Shown here piece by piece: positions 6,734-7,885 of a stretch of 7,885 nucleotides of DNA. The position numbers and the translations under genes are program-made. The stretch covers positions 1-7,885 of the forward strand of contig CAYJFU010000079.1 of the NCBI GenBank assembly GCA_964369445.1, given 5' to 3'. This DNA comes from CAYJBH01 sp964369445. GTDB lineage: Bacteria > Bacillota > Clostridia > Oscillospirales > Ruminococcaceae. The notes below the pieces were generated by a model. That model had not been told where the DNA came from. It made no database searches and saw nothing but the letters and a program-made list of their open reading frames with translations. Each line of letters opens with the position of its first letter. Within the stretch, counting starts at the first letter, position 1.

Positions 6734-6755
6734 GTTAAGGTAAATGTTATCGCTG

Positions 6756-6784
6756 TTGCAAACGCCGACAAAACATGTTAAAAT
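6756..6784 (+). promoter_or_regulatory. Sigma-A-type promoter facing the YwaF-like gene
   Basis: Plus strand: -35 TTGCAA (6756-6761, four of six), a 17-bp spacer, then -10 TAAAAT (6779-6784, five of six) with an extended TGT just before it. The predicted start is near 6791, which would leave an untranslated leader of about 235 nt before the ATG at 7028. No better promoter is seen closer to that gene. Confidence 0.6.
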
Positions 6785-6790
6785 AATTTC

Positions 6791-7027
6791 GATTCGAATT
6801 TAGTAGTTTAAAATGAAAATTGTCGGTCACCGATTTCTTAGACCGCTCGGGCACAAAGACTTTCAGAATAGGAATGCCGTTTGTTATTGCGTCATCCATA
6901 AAAAACGGTCTCTTTGCTACACAAAGCAAATTAACGCTTAAAATTGTCCGCCGTTTAGCCGGTGGAGCGATAGGATATGTTATTCAAATTAACTTGACTG
7001 TGCCGTCTATCACATCGGAGCTTTTAT
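6791..7027 (+). other. Apparent long leader of the YwaF-like gene; no confident gene
   Basis: Between the plus-strand promoter and the ATG at 7028 there is no recognised riboswitch or RNA gene. Visible structure is modest: odd palindromes TCGGTCACCGA (6823-6833) and, just upstream of and reaching into it, TTCGATTCGAA (6788-6798); a small hairpin TTTGCT/AGCAAA (6913-6930); and a distant pair AGACCG/CGGTCT (6840-6845, 6906-6911). Several overlapping frames are open. One runs from an ATG at 6813 to 6941 (42 codons, a Cys/His/Lys-rich peptide), another from a TTG at 6820 to 7050. Neither has a ribosome binding site, so I do not call either as a gene. The stretch is less AT-rich than the DNA around the promoters. 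Confidence 0.4.
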
Positions 7028-7765
7028 ATGTTTCAATACTTTTTCACTGAAAACAGCGACCTGCCGGCCGGCTTGGGTTTCAACCTGTTTGACAGCACAC
7101 ATCTATTATGGTTGCTGTTTATTGCTCTTGCCTGCTTTTTTATATGCATAGGCTTTTGCCGCAACCCTCGCAACTCACAAAACGTCTTTGCACGCCAAAT
7201 TGCGGTTTTATTGCTTGTGCTTGAGATAGCTAAAGACATCTTGCTGTTTGTGCTCGGTGAATTTGCTCTCAGCTATCTGCCGTTTCACCTGTGTGGACTT
7301 GCGATATTTATGTGTGTTTGGCATGCATTCAGCGGCAGTGCACTTGCCGGCGAGCTGTGCTACTCGCTCGCCATGCCCGGCGCTGTTGCCGCCCTTATTT
7401 TCCCTGATTGGACCATGTACCCAAACCTCAACTTTTTCCTCATTCAAAGTTTTGTTATGCACGGACTTTTGATAGCGTACACATTTATGCACGTTTTTGC
7501 CAAAACGATAAAGCCTCGTGTCTACAGGCTGTGGGTGCCGGTGCTGTTTTTAGCGGTGAGTGCACCGCTGCTCTTTCTGTTCAACAAGCGGTTCGGCACA
7601 AACTTTATGTTTTTAAATTACCCCTCGCCCGGCTCGATACTTGAACTATTTGAGCAGTATCTTGGAAACCCGGGATATCTGCTCGGTGTGGCCGTTTTCC
7701 TGCTGATAATCTGGGCGGTCATATACGCACCGTTTTATTATGTAAAGGTGCACAGCAAAAGTTAA
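7028..7765 (+). CDS. YwaF/TMEM164-like seven-helix integral membrane protein (TIGR02206-type)
   Basis: A 245-aa, very hydrophobic protein with about seven membrane helices, near residues 25-45, 56-78, 82-100, 108-126, 135-157, 167-186 and 213-238. The motif LPFHLCGLAIF (84-94), with His87 and Cys89, is the signature of the bacterial YwaF family related to animal TMEM164. Other family-like features are His25 at the start of helix 1, MHGLLIAY (144-151), and FMFLNYPSPGSILELFE (193-209) followed by YLGNPGYLLGV (211-221). The bacterial proteins have no established function. Animal TMEM164 has been reported as a cysteine-dependent phospholipid acyltransferase, so a lipid-acyl role is possible but unproven. 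The ATG is supported by GGAG 7 nt upstream (7017-7020). The gene is transcribed away from the ntp operon and ends before a strong terminator. Confidence 0.82.
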   Translation: MFQYFFTENSDLPAGLGFNLFDSTHLLWLLFIALACFFICIGFCRNPRNSQNVFARQIAVLLLVLEIAKDILLFVLGEFALSYLPFHLCGLAIFMCVWHAFSGSALAGELCYSLAMPGAVAALIFPDWTMYPNLNFFLIQSFVMHGLLIAYTFMHVFAKTIKPRVYRLWVPVLFLAVSAPLLFLFNKRFGTNFMFLNYPSPGSILELFEQYLGNPGYLLGVAVFLLIIWAVIYAPFYYVKVHSKS

Positions 7766-7815
7766 TTGTAAACAGATACACAAACAAGCCCAAATTGTCA
7801 GTTTGTACATCTGCC

Positions 7816-7859
7816 AAAAAACACAAACCCCCCGCCGTTTGGCAGGGGGTTGTGTTTTT
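7816..7859 (+). terminator. Strong intrinsic terminator after the YwaF-like gene (possibly two-way)
   Basis: The stem pairs AAAAACACAAACCCCCCGCC with GGCAGGGGGTTGTGTTTTT around a GTTT loop, with one C-A mismatch and one bulged A. The right arm ends in a T-run (7855-7859), and the left arm begins with an A-run (7816-7821), so it could also stop transcription entering from the right. It lies about 50 nt after the stop codon at 7763-7765. Confidence 0.88.
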
Positions 7860-7885
7860 GCTGATTATTCTTTTTGCGGACAACC

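Noticed and set aside
6747..6929. Minus-strand 60-codon open frame upstream of the ntp promoter
   Set aside because: TTG start with no ribosome binding site, overlaps the plus-strand promoter, and no recognisable domain.
1..7885. CRISPR array, tRNA/rRNA genes, insertion sequence or phage genes
   Set aside because: No repeat-spacer pattern, no tRNA-like or rRNA sequence, and no transposase or integrase motifs were seen on either strand.

Overview
The window carries most of a rotary V-type (A/V-type) ATPase operon on the minus strand, plus one divergently transcribed membrane-protein gene on the plus strand. In transcription order (right to left) the operon reads: peripheral-stalk subunit NtpF, membrane subunit I (NtpI), proteolipid ring subunit K (NtpK), stalk subunit E (NtpE), subunit C/d (NtpC), subunit F (NtpG in Enterococcus naming) and catalytic subunit A (NtpA). 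NtpA runs off the left edge. This is the same order as the Enterococcus hirae ntpFIKECGABD operon, so ntpB and ntpD would be expected just left of the window. Gene content, order, mid-range GC and strong AGGAGG-type ribosome binding sites suggest an anaerobic Bacillota, probably class Clostridia. The genus cannot be fixed from this sequence.

Layout: 1-1445 ntpA (partial, minus). 1446-1619 is a gene-free spacer with a perfect 19-bp hairpin. 1620-1928 ntpG, 1921-2916 ntpC and 2922-3506 ntpE are tightly packed, with an 8-bp overlap and a 5-nt gap, and ntpC uses a TTG start. 3549-4040 is ntpK. 4041-4298 is a second gene-free spacer with two small hairpins just after ntpI and an A/U-rich leader in front of ntpK. 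4299-6263 is ntpI, which overlaps ntpF (6260-6577) by ATGA. 6578-7027 is the intergenic region between the divergent units. It holds a good sigma-A promoter for the ntp operon with an inverted repeat over it, a good plus-strand promoter, and an apparent leader of about 235 nt. 7028-7765 is a seven-helix YwaF/TMEM164-like protein, followed by a strong terminator at 7816-7859.

Together the ntp genes build an ion-pumping rotary machine. A (with B, outside the window) hydrolyses or makes ATP, C, F and D form the shaft, E and NtpF form the outer stalks, and I plus the K ring move ions through the membrane. Every side-chain Na+ ligand known from the E. hirae K ring is present in NtpK, so the pump is predicted to move Na+ rather than H+. 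The genes themselves are ordinary. I do not see a new system here. The parts worth a second look are non-coding: the two hairpin-bearing spacers that divide the operon into stoichiometry-matched blocks, the operator-like repeat on the operon promoter, and the long leader in front of the YwaF-like gene.
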